DNA of 64,000 nt from DASTFP01 sp963816855. Lineage in GTDB: Bacteria; Verrucomicrobiota; Verrucomicrobiia; Chthoniobacterales; Terrimicrobiaceae. This document shows, one piece after another, positions 33,183-42,722 of this stretch. Position numbers and translations under genes: made by a program. How positions within the stretch are numbered: position 1 is the first letter of the stretch; each line of letters opens with the position of its first letter. The DNA is taken from contig CAWFMA010000033.1 in the NCBI GenBank assembly GCA_963816855.1, positions 1 to 64,000 of the forward strand. The letters run 5' to 3'. The notes under the pieces were generated by a model that searched no databases, was not told the origin of the DNA, and saw only the letters and a program-made list of their open reading frames with translations.

Positions 33183-34000
33183 CAATAAATGAACGTCTCC
33201 TCGGGCGGATCGCAAAGAGCGACTTCCTTCGCGACGACCATGGGAATTCTCTGTCCGCCCTCAACGGGGAACGTCGCCTTTCCGGTGACCTTCACCCAAC
33301 TCATCTCCGCGATGGAGTCTTTCTTCGCGGTTTGCACGGTGACGGCCACTGGACGCGCATCCGCGGCGCAGCAAACAACGAACATCCGCACCAGGTTGAA
33401 CCGATCGCCTTCGGAATTGTGGGCGCGCGCGGGCATGTACTGGCCGATTAGTTCCACTTCGTTATTTTCAAAATCCGCGCGCATGGCCGGCTCTTCCGCG
33501 GCATAGAGCAAATCAATTGTCTGGATGGCAATCTGGCCCGCTTCGTTCCTCGGCAAACTCGGCTTCGCGCCTGCCTCGGTCTCTGAACCGGCTTTATCGG
33601 ACGAAGAAAGGTCAACCGCCGGTTGGTAACCCGGCAGGTCGTTGATTTTTTCGATAAACCCTCGATTGCTGACAGTTGCCGGCCCGAATTGGTCCGGCGA
33701 GATCTTTGCCGCTGCGAGCATGGGAAGCACCAAAACCAGAGTCGCGACAATCCGGCGGCTCATCTGTGGCTCATCGTGAAGATGGCCGCAATCGGAGTGG
33801 CAATGCGATTCTTCCGCAGGCGGCAAGAACCACAGCGCTCCGGCCAGCACAAGGAGAATCACCCCGCTCACGGCCGTCCAGACTTGAAAGGAAGGATGCA
33901 GATAAGAGGCGAGGCGGCCCGAAGACCAAAAATACGTCAGCATGACTCCCCAGAAGGCCAGGATTCCCGCGGAGAGGAGGCGCTGGAAAGATCCTTTCAT
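33182..34000 (-). CDS. YcgQ-like TIGR03943 family membrane protein
   Basis: A 272-residue protein with N-terminal membrane segments (ILAFWGVMLTYFWSSGRL, then WTAVSGVILLVLAGALWFL), a His/Cys-rich loop (ESHCHSDCGHLHDE) and a soluble domain (RFNLVRMFVVCCAADARPV). This is the layout of TIGR03943/DUF1980. These proteins pair with YcgR-type permeases, as here. The metal-binding-looking loop suggests a role with a metal ion or metallocomplex; that is inference. Confidence 0.75.
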   Translation of the reverse strand: MKGSFQRLLSAGILAFWGVMLTYFWSSGRLASYLHPSFQVWTAVSGVILLVLAGALWFLPPAEESHCHSDCGHLHDEPQMSRRIVATLVLVLPMLAAAKISPDQFGPATVSNRGFIEKINDLPGYQPAVDLSSSDKAGSETEAGAKPSLPRNEAGQIAIQTIDLLYAAEEPAMRADFENNEVELIGQYMPARAHNSEGDRFNLVRMFVVCCAADARPVAVTVQTAKKDSIAEMSWVKVTGKATFPVEGGQRIPMVVAKEVALCDPPEETFIY

Positions 34001-34914
34001 ATTCCGAGGACTCTCAATCGCACGCAAATCAGGCCGATCAAGACAAAAAGTCCTGCCGCCAAGCCAGCAATGAATCTCTTACGGAACACCGCGCTGTAAA
34101 TGAAGAGAAGCTTAAGATCGAACATCGGGCCAAACACCAGGAAAGCCAGCTTGGCCACCCCGGGGAAGGCTATCAAGGTCGCGGCGATAAAAGCGTCCGA
34201 CGTGCTACAGAGGGAGAGAAGCGCCGCGAACCCCATCAGGGAAAACGTCGCCACCCAATCATTAAGCGCGAAGGGGATGATAAGCTCTTGATTTACGGCC
34301 GTGCTAAACAAGGCAGATATGGCCACGCCGAGAATGAAAAAGACCATCACATCGAGAAAATCAGCGGCCGCCACTTCCAGAGCGCGCGCCACTCTTCCGC
34401 GAAAGTCTCTCGACGCCCCTACCTCCTTTCCCGACGAAACTTGCGATAAGATCCTTTGACGCACGACCAAGTGCTGCGGCAAGTTGTGCACGGCGAGAGC
34501 CACGATCACGGAAACAAAGTAGCCGACAAGAAGACGGAGCGCAGTAAACTCCGCGGCATTCTGGCCTCGAAACGCAGCATAGGTGCTAAGAATCACGACG
34601 GGATTGACGATCGGCGCGGCTAACATATAAGCGATGGCGTTCGCCAGGGGGAGACCCTTGGCGATCAGGCGCCGGACGATAGGAAGGCCCCCGCACTCGC
34701 ACATCGGAAAAACCAACCCCATCGCTCCGCTCAAGCAAATGCCAGCCAAGGCATTCCGGGGAAGGAATCGCACCATCACTTTGGAAGGGAGAAATTCATC
34801 GATCACTCCAGAGAGAAGCGTGCCAATCAAAATGAACGGCACCCCCTCAAGCAAGACGCTTAGGAAAGCGTACGAAAAATCACTAAGACTAAAGCTAAAC
34901 CAGGAGTTTTCCAA
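33997..34914 (-). CDS. YcgR/DUF318-type permease
   Basis: A 305-residue protein with about eight hydrophobic segments and the family motif PMCECGGLPIVRRL, followed by YMLAAPIVNPVVILSTYAA. It overlaps the TIGR03943 gene by ATGA. This pair is a recurring two-gene unit. Substrate not known from sequence. Confidence 0.8.
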   Translation of the reverse strand: MENSWFSFSLSDFSYAFLSVLLEGVPFILIGTLLSGVIDEFLPSKVMVRFLPRNALAGICLSGAMGLVFPMCECGGLPIVRRLIAKGLPLANAIAYMLAAPIVNPVVILSTYAAFRGQNAAEFTALRLLVGYFVSVIVALAVHNLPQHLVVRQRILSQVSSGKEVGASRDFRGRVARALEVAAADFLDVMVFFILGVAISALFSTAVNQELIIPFALNDWVATFSLMGFAALLSLCSTSDAFIAATLIAFPGVAKLAFLVFGPMFDLKLLFIYSAVFRKRFIAGLAAGLFVLIGLICVRLRVLGI

Positions 34915-35106
34915 AAAGGAGGGTTTCGGAAGAGCTTATCGCGCCGATGACTCAAATCCAGTCATCCGCCTTGAAATCCTCATCAAAAGCTCTCCCCTTG
35001 ACCCGTCGCGCGCGGCTCGCCGATTATCGCGCAGCCGCCATTAAATGAAAAGTGGAGCGAACGATTGCCGATTTTTCGGCCGGCAGTCGAGCGGATTCCG
35101 GCTCTC

Positions 35107-37089
35107 CTAAAGAGACCTGGCAGCCGCAACGACACTCTCCGCGCTCATCCCGAGGGCCTCCAGGACTTTGGCGCCGGGTGCGCTCATGCCAAAGCGATCG
35201 ATCGAGACGGTCGCCCCATCCAGGCCCACGAAGCGAAACCAGGGATCCGAGACCCCCGCTTCGATCGAAACGCGCTTCCGCACGCCGTCGGGCAGAACGC
35301 TTTCCTTGTAGGCGGCGTCCTGACGTTCGAAGCGTTCAAAGCAAGGCATCGACACCACGCGCGTTCCGGGCCCGAGTTCCCCGGCAGCCTGGAGCGCATG
35401 CTGGAGTTCACTCCCACTGGCCAGCACGATCATCTCCAGCGCGCCTTCCTCTTTTTTCGCGACATAGCCACCCTTGAAGGCGCCGTCGCGCCGCGCCTCG
35501 ACGGGAATTTCGTTCAAAGTAGGCAGGTTTTGACGGCTGAGCGCGAGCAAAGTCGGGCCATCGACCCTTTGGAATGCCGCAGCGAACGCACCGGCGGTTT
35601 CCTCGGGATCAGCGGGGCGAATCACGTCGAGTCCCGGTATGGCTCGAAGAGCCGCCACCGTTTCCACAGGCTCGTGCGTCGGCCCATCCTCGCCCACACC
35701 TATCGAGTCGTGAGTGAAAATATAGACCACCGGCAGCTTTGACAGGGCAGCGAGACGGATAGAAGGACGACCATAGTCGCTGAAAACCAGAAACGTCGCG
35801 CCGCTGGCGCGAAATATTCCATCGTAGGCAATTCCGTTGAGGATGCCGCACATCGCGTGTTCGCGGATTCCAAAGTGAAGATTGCGGCCTCCACGGTTCT
35901 TGGAATTGAAGTCCCCACCATCCTTGATGTAGTTGAGCGTTGACCCGTGCAGATCGGCGCTGCCCGAGACGACGAGCGGCATCGCTTCCGCCAGCGGCTG
36001 AAGAACGTCGCTGCCGGCCTTTCGCGTCGCGATGTTTGCCGCGGGATCGAACTTGGGAATTGTCGAAAGCAAATCGGGCACCGAGCCGGAAACAGCAGCG
36101 TCGAGCTCCGCAGCCAGGTCCCTGTTGGCTTCCTGCCAGGCCTGGTAACGCGACTCCCATTCCGTGTAAGCGGCTTTAAGCTTCTCCCTGTGTTTGGCGA
36201 AGTAGGAGCGCGTTTCCGGGGAGACAAAGAAAGGTTCGTCCGGCAGGCCAATCGCTTTGCGCGCCGCCTCGACAAATTTTACGCCGGCTTCTCCGTGCGC
36301 TTTGTTGGTGCCGCTGACTTCCGGAATGCCCTTGCCGATCAGCGTCTTGGCCACGATGAACTGGGGCTTCCCCGTCGTCGCAGCCTTGGCTTTCTCAAAA
36401 ACATTGAGGATCTCCCGAAGATCGTGGCCGTCAATTTCATAGACATCCCACCCGTAGGCTTTGAAGCGGGCCGCCGTGTCCTCGCTTTGCGTCACGGGGG
36501 CCATCGCATCGAGCGTGACGTTGTTGGAATCGTAAAAGAGGATCAGATTGTCGAGCGCTAGGTGCGCGGCTAGCGCCGACGCTTCTTGAGAAATGCCCTC
36601 CTGGAGGCACCCGTCGCCCGCCAGGCACACGATGTGATGATCAAAAATCTTATGCGCGGGAGTATTGAAGTGTTGCTCGCACATTTTGGACGAAATCGCG
36701 TAGCCGACGGCATTGGAAACGCCCTGTCCGAGTGGCCCGGTGGTTGCTTCGACGCCGGGAGTTTCGCGAAACTCCGGGTGCCCGGGGGTGATGCTGTGGA
36801 GCTGCCGAAAACTCCTGATCTGATCCAAAGGCACATCATAGCCCGACAGGTGAAGCCATCCGTAAAGAAACATGCTGCCGTGCCCCGCCGAGAGCACAAA
36901 GCGGTCTCGATTCAACCAACGCGGGTTGTCCGGACAGTGATTCAACGCATGGCCATAGAGAACCGCTCCGATTTCCGTGGCGCCAAGCGGCAGACCTAGG
37001 TGGCCGGACTTTGCTTTCGCCACCGCATCCATCCCCAACCCGCGCGCGTCGCGAGCGGCCAATTCGAGAGCAGGAATATCAAGACTCAT
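35107..37089 (-). CDS. tkt: Transketolase
   Basis: A 660-residue protein with all transketolase features: the substrate and cofactor region SAGHGSMFLYGWLHLSG, the ThDP motif (CLAGDGCLQEGISQEAS...NLILFYDSN), GRNLHFGIREHAMCGI with the catalytic Glu, and HDSIGVGEDGPTHEP. It interconverts pentose-phosphate sugars. ATG at 37087-37089 gives the usual start; the longer frame upstream is not credible. The gene stands alone. Confidence 0.95.
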   Translation of the reverse strand: MSLDIPALELAARDARGLGMDAVAKAKSGHLGLPLGATEIGAVLYGHALNHCPDNPRWLNRDRFVLSAGHGSMFLYGWLHLSGYDVPLDQIRSFRQLHSITPGHPEFRETPGVEATTGPLGQGVSNAVGYAISSKMCEQHFNTPAHKIFDHHIVCLAGDGCLQEGISQEASALAAHLALDNLILFYDSNNVTLDAMAPVTQSEDTAARFKAYGWDVYEIDGHDLREILNVFEKAKAATTGKPQFIVAKTLIGKGIPEVSGTNKAHGEAGVKFVEAARKAIGLPDEPFFVSPETRSYFAKHREKLKAAYTEWESRYQAWQEANRDLAAELDAAVSGSVPDLLSTIPKFDPAANIATRKAGSDVLQPLAEAMPLVVSGSADLHGSTLNYIKDGGDFNSKNRGGRNLHFGIREHAMCGILNGIAYDGIFRASGATFLVFSDYGRPSIRLAALSKLPVVYIFTHDSIGVGEDGPTHEPVETVAALRAIPGLDVIRPADPEETAGAFAAAFQRVDGPTLLALSRQNLPTLNEIPVEARRDGAFKGGYVAKKEEGALEMIVLASGSELQHALQAAGELGPGTRVVSMPCFERFERQDAAYKESVLPDGVRKRVSIEAGVSDPWFRFVGLDGATVSIDRFGMSAPGAKVLEALGMSAESVVAAARSL

Positions 37090-37260
37090 AAGTGAAAATC
37101 TCCGAAACGCGAAAAGAAAGCGTCTTGCGCGCAACTTGGCAAGACTAACGCGCACACGGGCTCGGGCCGCCATTGGCGCGTTCTGCGCGGTCTTCGTCGA
37201 GCAATCCGACCCGCAGTGCGGGCGAGCCCTTCCGAATCCCCTTCTGCCGATTGGCCCGCC

Positions 37261-37899
37261 TCAACCTCCGGCGCCGATGAGCGAGTAAACATACTCGTAG
37301 GTCCCCCCGGCCTGGCGCTGCTCCCTGCGGACAGGAGCGCCAAGCACCCGTTGGACCAAGTCTCGCTCCATCGCCACGGCTTCGGGAAACGCCGTAAATA
37401 GCGCCTGCATGGGATGGTGGCGTTCGATGATGCGCGGTCCGGGCTCAAGTTCAAAGTCCGCCATGTGTCCTTCGCGGTCCCGAAGACGGGCGAAGGACTT
37501 CGCGCGATCGAGGGGCGTAGCTCCCTGAACTTTCGCGACATAGCTCTTAGCGCGCTCTTGAAAATGCAGAAAAAGAATCTTCTCCGCGGCGCTCGTGCCG
37601 TAGAGCTTTCGGGCCTGTTCCAAGAGGGAAATCGACAGCATGTTGTCCGCTTGCGGAAATAAATCCTGCGCTTTTGTGGTCAGATTGTAGAGAAGTTCCG
37701 GCCTCCCAACACCTCGATGGCGGCGAAACGTGCTGAGATACCCGTCGCGTTCAAGGCTGAGACAATGCTGCTTGACGCCCATGTAGCTCATACCGAGCCG
37801 CAGGGCTAACTCCCGCACCGTAAGCCCCTGACTTCTCTTGAGAATATTGACTACCGCAAGCCGCTGGCTACGGCCAATTTGTGAGATGAGACGCTGCAT
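37261..37899 (-). CDS. Winged-helix transcriptional regulator
   Basis: A 212-residue protein with an N-terminal winged HTH (RLAVVNILKRSQGLTVREL, then GMSYMGVKQHCLSLERDGYL, and the wing HRGVGRPELLYNLT). The arrangement resembles SufR/ArsR-DeoR-type regulators, and PELLYNLTTKAQDLFPQ is typical of that set. The C-terminal cysteines that bind an Fe-S cluster in SufR are absent. The nearest same-strand gene upstream is htrA, which ends about 170 bp away; the target is unknown. Confidence 0.65.
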   Translation of the reverse strand: MQRLISQIGRSQRLAVVNILKRSQGLTVRELALRLGMSYMGVKQHCLSLERDGYLSTFRRHRGVGRPELLYNLTTKAQDLFPQADNMLSISLLEQARKLYGTSAAEKILFLHFQERAKSYVAKVQGATPLDRAKSFARLRDREGHMADFELEPGPRIIERHHPMQALFTAFPEAVAMERDLVQRVLGAPVRREQRQAGGTYEYVYSLIGAGG

Positions 37900-38068
37900 A
37901 GTGGCAAGCGGCCAGTTTGGTTATTCGATTTCAAATTGGCGAGGTTTTCCAAACAAAAAAACTCCAGCAATCTCTTCGTCATCGGGAACCGTTGCGGCCT
38001 TCGATGGTCACGAACGGAGATGGCGACGGGATTGGCGCAAGGCTATTGTCCGGAGATCGATCAACGGC

Positions 38069-39454
38069 CTATGGCTTGAGAATCGCGAAAGTCTTTTGCC
38101 CTTCCCGATTAACCATCAGCATGATTCCCCGGGCTGGATCCGCCGCCGCGAGGGCCGCTTCGAAGCCGGCTTTTCCTTTCACAGGTTTGCCCGCCATCTC
38201 GGTTATGACATCGCCCGCGATCAGGCCCGCCGCATCGGCCGGGCTTCCAGGCCTGACCTCCACGACCCTGACCCCCCCCGTGCCCGCAGGAGGAACATCC
38301 TCGGTCTCCAGCCCGTGGTTTGCGACCTTCGGCTCCCTTTCCGGTTGAGGCTCGGAGGGCGCGCGCCGATTCGAGGCGAGCGTTATTCTGTCCGGTTGCT
38401 CGCCCGTCTGCAGGGAGACCACCGCGGTTTTCCCGTTGCGCCACACCTCGAGCTGCACGTTCTGGCCGACCCTTTTGGAAAGGATTTCCCGCTGAACGTC
38501 ACGAGACAGCGAAACCGGAACCTGATCAATTTTCATGATCACGTCACCTGCACGGAGATCGCTGCGCGAAGCGGGGGTGCCGGGAGCGATCCCGTTTATC
38601 ACGACACCCTTTTTCAATTCTGGGAAATAGCGTTGCAAGCCCTCGTTCTCCTCGATGCCGACGATTTCGATGCCCAGCCAGGGCCTCGAGACCCGCCCGC
38701 TGGTGATCAACTGTTCGCTCACTCGCCGGGCCAGATTGATGGGGATCGCAAATCCAAGGCCACGATTCATCCTGTAGATCAGCGTATTGACGCCGATCAC
38801 GTGGCCGTCGATATCACACAGTGGGCCGCCACTGTTGCCCGGGTTGATCGAGGCATCGGTCTGAATGTATTCCTCGTACGCGCGGCTATTCGTAAGATTG
38901 CTGCGGCCCTTGGCGCTGATCACGCCAACGGTAAACGTGTAGGGAAGCTCAAAAGGCGCTCCGATTGCAAACGCGAATTGGCCGACTTTCGCCGCATCGC
39001 TGTCGCCCAATTCCACCGACGGAAGGCCGTCCGCGTCAATCTTAATAACCGCCAAATCCGAGTTGTCATCCATTCCAACCAGGGTTGCGGGAAACTTCCG
39101 CCCGTCCTTCAGCCGCACGGATATGCCATCCTTGGTCGCATCGCTCACAACGTGGTCGTTAGTCAGAACGTAGCCGTCGGAAGATATGAGAAAGCCGGAA
39201 CCCTGATCCGTCTGAAGAGGCGCGTTGTCCGGTCCGCGCAAAAAAAACTCGAGACCCTCCGGCAGGCCGCGCAGAGACACGTCTGACGAACGCTTCACCT
39301 CGATGACCACCACGGCCGGCGCAACCTTTTCGTAAACGGCGGAAAATGCATCGTCCAACTGCCGCGCGAGAGCCCCGGACGCTGCGGAACTTTGACCAAA
39401 CACCGGACTGGCGAAACCTATTGCCAGGAAGGCAACCAGAGCCCTGCTTTTCAT
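38069..39454 (-). CDS. HtrA/DegP-type periplasmic serine protease
   Basis: A 461-residue protein with a signal peptide (MKSRALVAFLAIGFASPVFG). The trypsin-like domain has His101 in LTNDHVV, Asp133 in NSDLAVIK and Ser208 in GNSGGPL. Two PDZ domains follow: one around WLGIEIVGIEENEGLQR with the GDVIMKIDQVPV motif, and a second around GVRVVEVRPGSPADAAGL. It degrades or chaperones misfolded envelope proteins. Length is normal for DegQ/DegP. Confidence 0.9.
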   Translation of the reverse strand: MKSRALVAFLAIGFASPVFGQSSAASGALARQLDDAFSAVYEKVAPAVVVIEVKRSSDVSLRGLPEGLEFFLRGPDNAPLQTDQGSGFLISSDGYVLTNDHVVSDATKDGISVRLKDGRKFPATLVGMDDNSDLAVIKIDADGLPSVELGDSDAAKVGQFAFAIGAPFELPYTFTVGVISAKGRSNLTNSRAYEEYIQTDASINPGNSGGPLCDIDGHVIGVNTLIYRMNRGLGFAIPINLARRVSEQLITSGRVSRPWLGIEIVGIEENEGLQRYFPELKKGVVINGIAPGTPASRSDLRAGDVIMKIDQVPVSLSRDVQREILSKRVGQNVQLEVWRNGKTAVVSLQTGEQPDRITLASNRRAPSEPQPEREPKVANHGLETEDVPPAGTGGVRVVEVRPGSPADAAGLIAGDVITEMAGKPVKGKAGFEAALAAADPARGIMLMVNREGQKTFAILKP

Positions 39455-39566
39455 ATCCGAAGATTACGACGCCCCTTTGCATTTTCAACAGGCACTCGGA
39501 GGGAAAAAAGCGTTGCCAGCTTTGAGACCGTGTGGTTTATCTGCCCTGAGGAGTAAACAAGCGATC

Positions 39567-41222
39567 ATGAGTCGAAAAAATGAGGGGGATGCTAAGAGAA
39601 AGCCGAATTCGCGATCGCGCGAGGCTCCAGCCGCGAAGACCGAAAAAGCCGATTCGAGCGCATCCTCCTCCTCCGCCAAATCCGTCGAGTTGGACAACCT
39701 CGGCGAACTGCCTCAAAGCTACGGGACAGACACGATTTTCCTCGTCGCCCAAGAGCCGCATTGGCTTTTCACCTACTGGGATATCGATATCTCGCGGCAT
39801 CCCGGCGGCAAGACCTTCCTCCGCGTCTACGAGGGCGAAGACACAATCGAAGCGGAAATCGAAGTGCCTTTCGAAACGCGGAATTGGTACATTCCCGTCA
39901 AGCACGCCAGCAGCAAATACACCGTGGAGATAGGGTATCCTCGCGCCAGCGTTTGGAATGTTATTGCGCGATCCCAGACTATCGAAACCCCGGCCGACCG
40001 GCTTTCGGAGTCGGACCAGTTTGATTACGCCACGATCCCTCTTCACCTGAGCTTCCAAAAGCTCGTGGATGGAATCCAGGCGGGAGTGCAGTCCGGCGAA
40101 ACGCTTATCAGTGCCTTGTCCCGGCTTCAAAAAGAGGGCAAACTCTTCGCTCTCGATTCGGCGCCCGCTTCCGGAGCTTTGGAGCAGCGGATTATCCTGG
40201 AGGCGCTCCTGGGACGGAACTTCATCGAGGATCTTGCCAGCGGCGGACTAAGCTCTCAGGAAATCGAGTCGCGCGTTCGAAAACATCTCGAGGAAAAGCT
40301 GACCAGCGCCGGGGACAGCTCCCTGTCGCAAGCGGACTGGAGCGCAGCGGAAAGCAGTCTGTTTAGCGCGCTCGGGGCTTTTTCGAGCGGCGCGCCCTCC
40401 AGTTGGGGATCCGCCGAACTCTCCAGTTGGGCAAAAGGAGTTCTCTCCAGCTGGGCGGCGGCGGGTCAGAGCTCCGCAGGATGGAGTGCGGAATCGCTTG
40501 GCAGCTGGGCGCAGGCGGTGGAGTCGAGCTGGGGACAGTTCGCGCTGTCGAGCTGGTTCAAGGGTGCGGAAAGCAGTTGGGCTAAAGCCGCCATTTCGAG
40601 TTGGCTCAAAGGCGCCGAAAGCAGCTGGGCGCAGGCGGCCATCTCGAGCTGGCTTCAGGGCGCCGAGAGCAGCTGGGCACAAGCGGCTCTTTCGAGCTGG
40701 CTTCAGGGCGCCGAGAGCAGCTGGGCACTAGCGGCTCTTTCGAGCTGGCTTCAAGGCGCCGAGAGCAGCTGGTCGCAGGCCGCTCTCTCAAGTTGGCTTC
40801 AGGGCGCCCAAAGCAGCTGGGCGCAAGCCGCTCTCTCAAGCTGGAGCCAGGCGTCTGTCACCAGCTGGTCTCAAGCCGCGGTGACAAGCTGGTCGGGCGC
40901 CTCGGAATGGCTCAGTTCCTTCGGCGCGCCGCGAAAGTTCTTCATGCATGTCAACGCGGAAGTGATCTTCTACGGAGGGACCGATCCGCGGGCGAAGGTT
41001 ACCATTGCCGGGAAGCCCATCACCCTGAATCCCGACGGCTCCTTCCGCTACCATTTCATTTTTCCGGACGGAGTTTACGAAATTCCGATCGTTGCGGTCT
41101 CCCCCGACGGGGTGGAATCCCGCTCCGCGATCTTGCGTTTTCAACGAGGCACGCAAAAGTCCGGCCAAGTGGATGACACTGCGCAGCCCCCGTTGGCGTA
41201 CCCGATGGGCTCCATCCCCTGA
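39567..41222 (+). CDS. DUF4912 protein with Trp-octad repeats
   Basis: A 551-residue protein. After a Lys/Ser-rich disordered start comes a DUF4912 domain (LPQSYGTDTIFLVAQEPHW, then LFTYWDIDISRHPGGKTFL, then WYIPVKHASSKYTVEIGY). Residues ~276-445 are about 21 octads with a Trp every eighth residue, mostly SSWxxxxA (for example SSWAQAAL, SSWLQGAE). A second small beta-rich domain follows (FFMHVNAEVIFYGGTDP, then GKPITLNPDGSFRYHFIFP). DUF4912 occurs near alpha-glucan enzymes in related bacteria, and glycogen phosphorylase lies 6.8 kb away. Start chosen at ATG 39567. The CTG of the next frame overlaps its stop. Confidence 0.75.
   Translation: MSRKNEGDAKRKPNSRSREAPAAKTEKADSSASSSSAKSVELDNLGELPQSYGTDTIFLVAQEPHWLFTYWDIDISRHPGGKTFLRVYEGEDTIEAEIEVPFETRNWYIPVKHASSKYTVEIGYPRASVWNVIARSQTIETPADRLSESDQFDYATIPLHLSFQKLVDGIQAGVQSGETLISALSRLQKEGKLFALDSAPASGALEQRIILEALLGRNFIEDLASGGLSSQEIESRVRKHLEEKLTSAGDSSLSQADWSAAESSLFSALGAFSSGAPSSWGSAELSSWAKGVLSSWAAAGQSSAGWSAESLGSWAQAVESSWGQFALSSWFKGAESSWAKAAISSWLKGAESSWAQAAISSWLQGAESSWAQAALSSWLQGAESSWALAALSSWLQGAESSWSQAALSSWLQGAQSSWAQAALSSWSQASVTSWSQAAVTSWSGASEWLSSFGAPRKFFMHVNAEVIFYGGTDPRAKVTIAGKPITLNPDGSFRYHFIFPDGVYEIPIVAVSPDGVESRSAILRFQRGTQKSGQVDDTAQPPLAYPMGSIP
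40392..40901 (+). repeat. Tryptophan octad repeat array in the DUF4912 gene
   Basis: About 510 bp encode ~21 octapeptides in phase, Trp at a fixed position and SS before it in 17 of them; one irregular unit (GQSSAGWSAESL) adds two residues. At DNA level the central part is a 48-bp (two-octad) repeat with close copies. The paired octads alternate between A.SSWAQA and A.SSWLQG types. Confidence 0.95.
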
Positions 41223-42151
41223 AAAAAGCGCTCCGCTCTTCGAGACGAAGTATTGCCCAAAACGGGGGCCACGACCCTCTGATCCGAGCGTTTCTGCTCT
41301 ACCTGGAAGGCGAGAAAAACGCGTCTTCTCATACCCGCACGAGCTATCAGGGCGCGTTGAAGGCCTTTCAAAAATTTCGTCCGGGCCTCTCATGGAAAGG
41401 CACGACGGCGGACGACTTCCGGGCATTTCTCTTTCACCTGATGAAAGAGGGCCGGGCTCGTTCAAGCATCCGGCTCTCCTTCTCGGCGCTCCGCAGCTTT
41501 TACAACTTTTTGTTAATTCGCAAGATACTTGATTCCAATATCATAAAAGCTATTGAAATACCGAAAAAGGAAAAACAGCTCCCGGTGTTTCTGACCCACC
41601 GGCAAATCGAATCTCTGCTTTGCGGACCCGGCAAGAGCGCGCGCCGGAAGCAGGCTCCCTCCTGGATGGCGAGCCGGGACGAAGCGATTTTTGAATTATT
41701 TTATTCAAGCGGGCTACGATTGGCCGAATTGGTGAGGCTTGAAGTCGGCGATCTCGATTCCATCAGCGCAACGGTTCGCGTTTTTGGCAAGGGGGCCAAG
41801 GAGCGCATCTGCCCCGTGGGGGATCCCGCCTTGGAGGCGATTTCGCGCTATAGAAGGATGGCCGGCGTTCACGCGGGCCCCCTATTTCTCAACAAGTCGC
41901 GGCGCAGGCTTTCGGCGCGATCCATCTGGGTGGCAATGAAGAAATACCTTGGCGAATCCGGTCTCCCGGCGGATTTGAGCCCGCACAAGATCCGGCATAG
42001 TTTCGCGACCCATCTTCTCGACAACGGGGCCGATTTGCGAAGCGTTCAAGCATTACTGGGCCACGCCAGCCTGTCGACGACCCAGATTTACACGCATGTC
42101 ACGACGGAAAAGCTCAAACGGGCTTACGCTAAAGCGCATCCGAGGGCATGA
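41219..42151 (+). CDS. XerC/XerD-like tyrosine recombinase, non-canonical start
   Basis: The frame is open from CTG 41219, which overlaps the DUF4912 stop, and codes for ~310 residues, normal for XerC/D. There is no ATG, GTG or TTG before TTG 41357, which would cut off half of the N-terminal core-binding domain (LIRAFLLYLEGEKNASSHTR lies upstream of it). The catalytic residues are complete: Arg in SSGLRLAELVR, Lys in GKGAKERICPV, HxxR in PHKIRHSFATHLL, His in LLGHASLSTTQ and Tyr in IYTHVT. Xer recombinases resolve chromosome dimers at dif. A CTG or ATT start with translational coupling is a possible reading. Confidence 0.8.
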   Translation: MKKALRSSRRSIAQNGGHDPLIRAFLLYLEGEKNASSHTRTSYQGALKAFQKFRPGLSWKGTTADDFRAFLFHLMKEGRARSSIRLSFSALRSFYNFLLIRKILDSNIIKAIEIPKKEKQLPVFLTHRQIESLLCGPGKSARRKQAPSWMASRDEAIFELFYSSGLRLAELVRLEVGDLDSISATVRVFGKGAKERICPVGDPALEAISRYRRMAGVHAGPLFLNKSRRRLSARSIWVAMKKYLGESGLPADLSPHKIRHSFATHLLDNGADLRSVQALLGHASLSTTQIYTHVTTEKLKRAYAKAHPRA

Positions 42152-42203
42152 GGTCTTTCTGCCTCGGGGAAACCGCGAGGGAATACCCTTTGGCCGGAGA
42201 TCG

Positions 42204-42404
42204 TCAGGCTTTCTTTAGAAGCGGCAACCCGGTCTTTTCGTTCTCGGAAACTTTGTAGCCCTCCGGCAGCGCGTCGATCGCCCCTTCAGCGGGCTGCCCC
42301 GCGAAATAATACAGAGTAACCTCCTGGCCGCCTCGCAGTTTCTGAAGGCGGGAATGGAGAAAGTAGGTCTTGCCCGACTTCTTGCTGACGACGCTAAAGG
42401 CCAT
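42204..42404 (-). CDS. Small conserved hypothetical protein
   Basis: A 66-residue basic protein (MAFSVVSKKSGKTYFLHSR, then VTLYYFAGQ, then ALPEGYKVSENEKTGLPLLK). The final Lys-rich region is reminiscent of ribosome-associated small proteins. It lies 5 bp from rpmB on the same strand and is probably co-transcribed. No named family. Confidence 0.6.
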   Translation of the reverse strand: MAFSVVSKKSGKTYFLHSRLQKLRGGQEVTLYYFAGQPAEGAIDALPEGYKVSENEKTGLPLLKKA

Positions 42405-42409
42405 GAGAA

Positions 42410-42676
42410 TCAACGCACGATGCCGGCTTTTGAAAGTGTGTTATATGCGCCTTTCTTCGAGAGAGTCTTAAAAGCGTTGGCGGTGGCCTTGACGGTGACG
42501 AACGTCTTGAGTTCGGGAACCCAAACCCGTTTGGTTTTCAGATTTGGCAGGTGCCAGCGCGGAGTCGCCTTGGTTACGTGCATGCCGATCCCGCCCTTTT
42601 TCTTTGCCAGGCCGCGACGATGAATATTTCGCCCCCGTTTCGGACGAGCTCCGGTGATGTCACATTTTCTAGCCAT
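42410..42676 (-). CDS. rpmB: Ribosomal protein L28
   Basis: An 88-residue protein with MARKCDITGARPKRGRNIH, the RRWHLPNL-type core and the VWVPELKTFVTVKATANAF segment of L28. It keeps a single N-terminal Cys rather than a zinc knuckle. ATG 42674-42676 is chosen over an upstream extension because it begins the canonical MARxC start. Confidence 0.9.
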   Translation of the reverse strand: MARKCDITGARPKRGRNIHRRGLAKKKGGIGMHVTKATPRWHLPNLKTKRVWVPELKTFVTVKATANAFKTLSKKGAYNTLSKAGIVR

Positions 42677-42722
42677 CGGAATTTGAAAAAGGCATGAATA
42701 CTCGGACCGATCCCCGGCCACG

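Noticed and set aside
35060..35080. Small GCCGA/TCGGC hairpin after tkt as terminator
   Set aside because: Only a 5-bp stem with no following T-run, so support is too weak.
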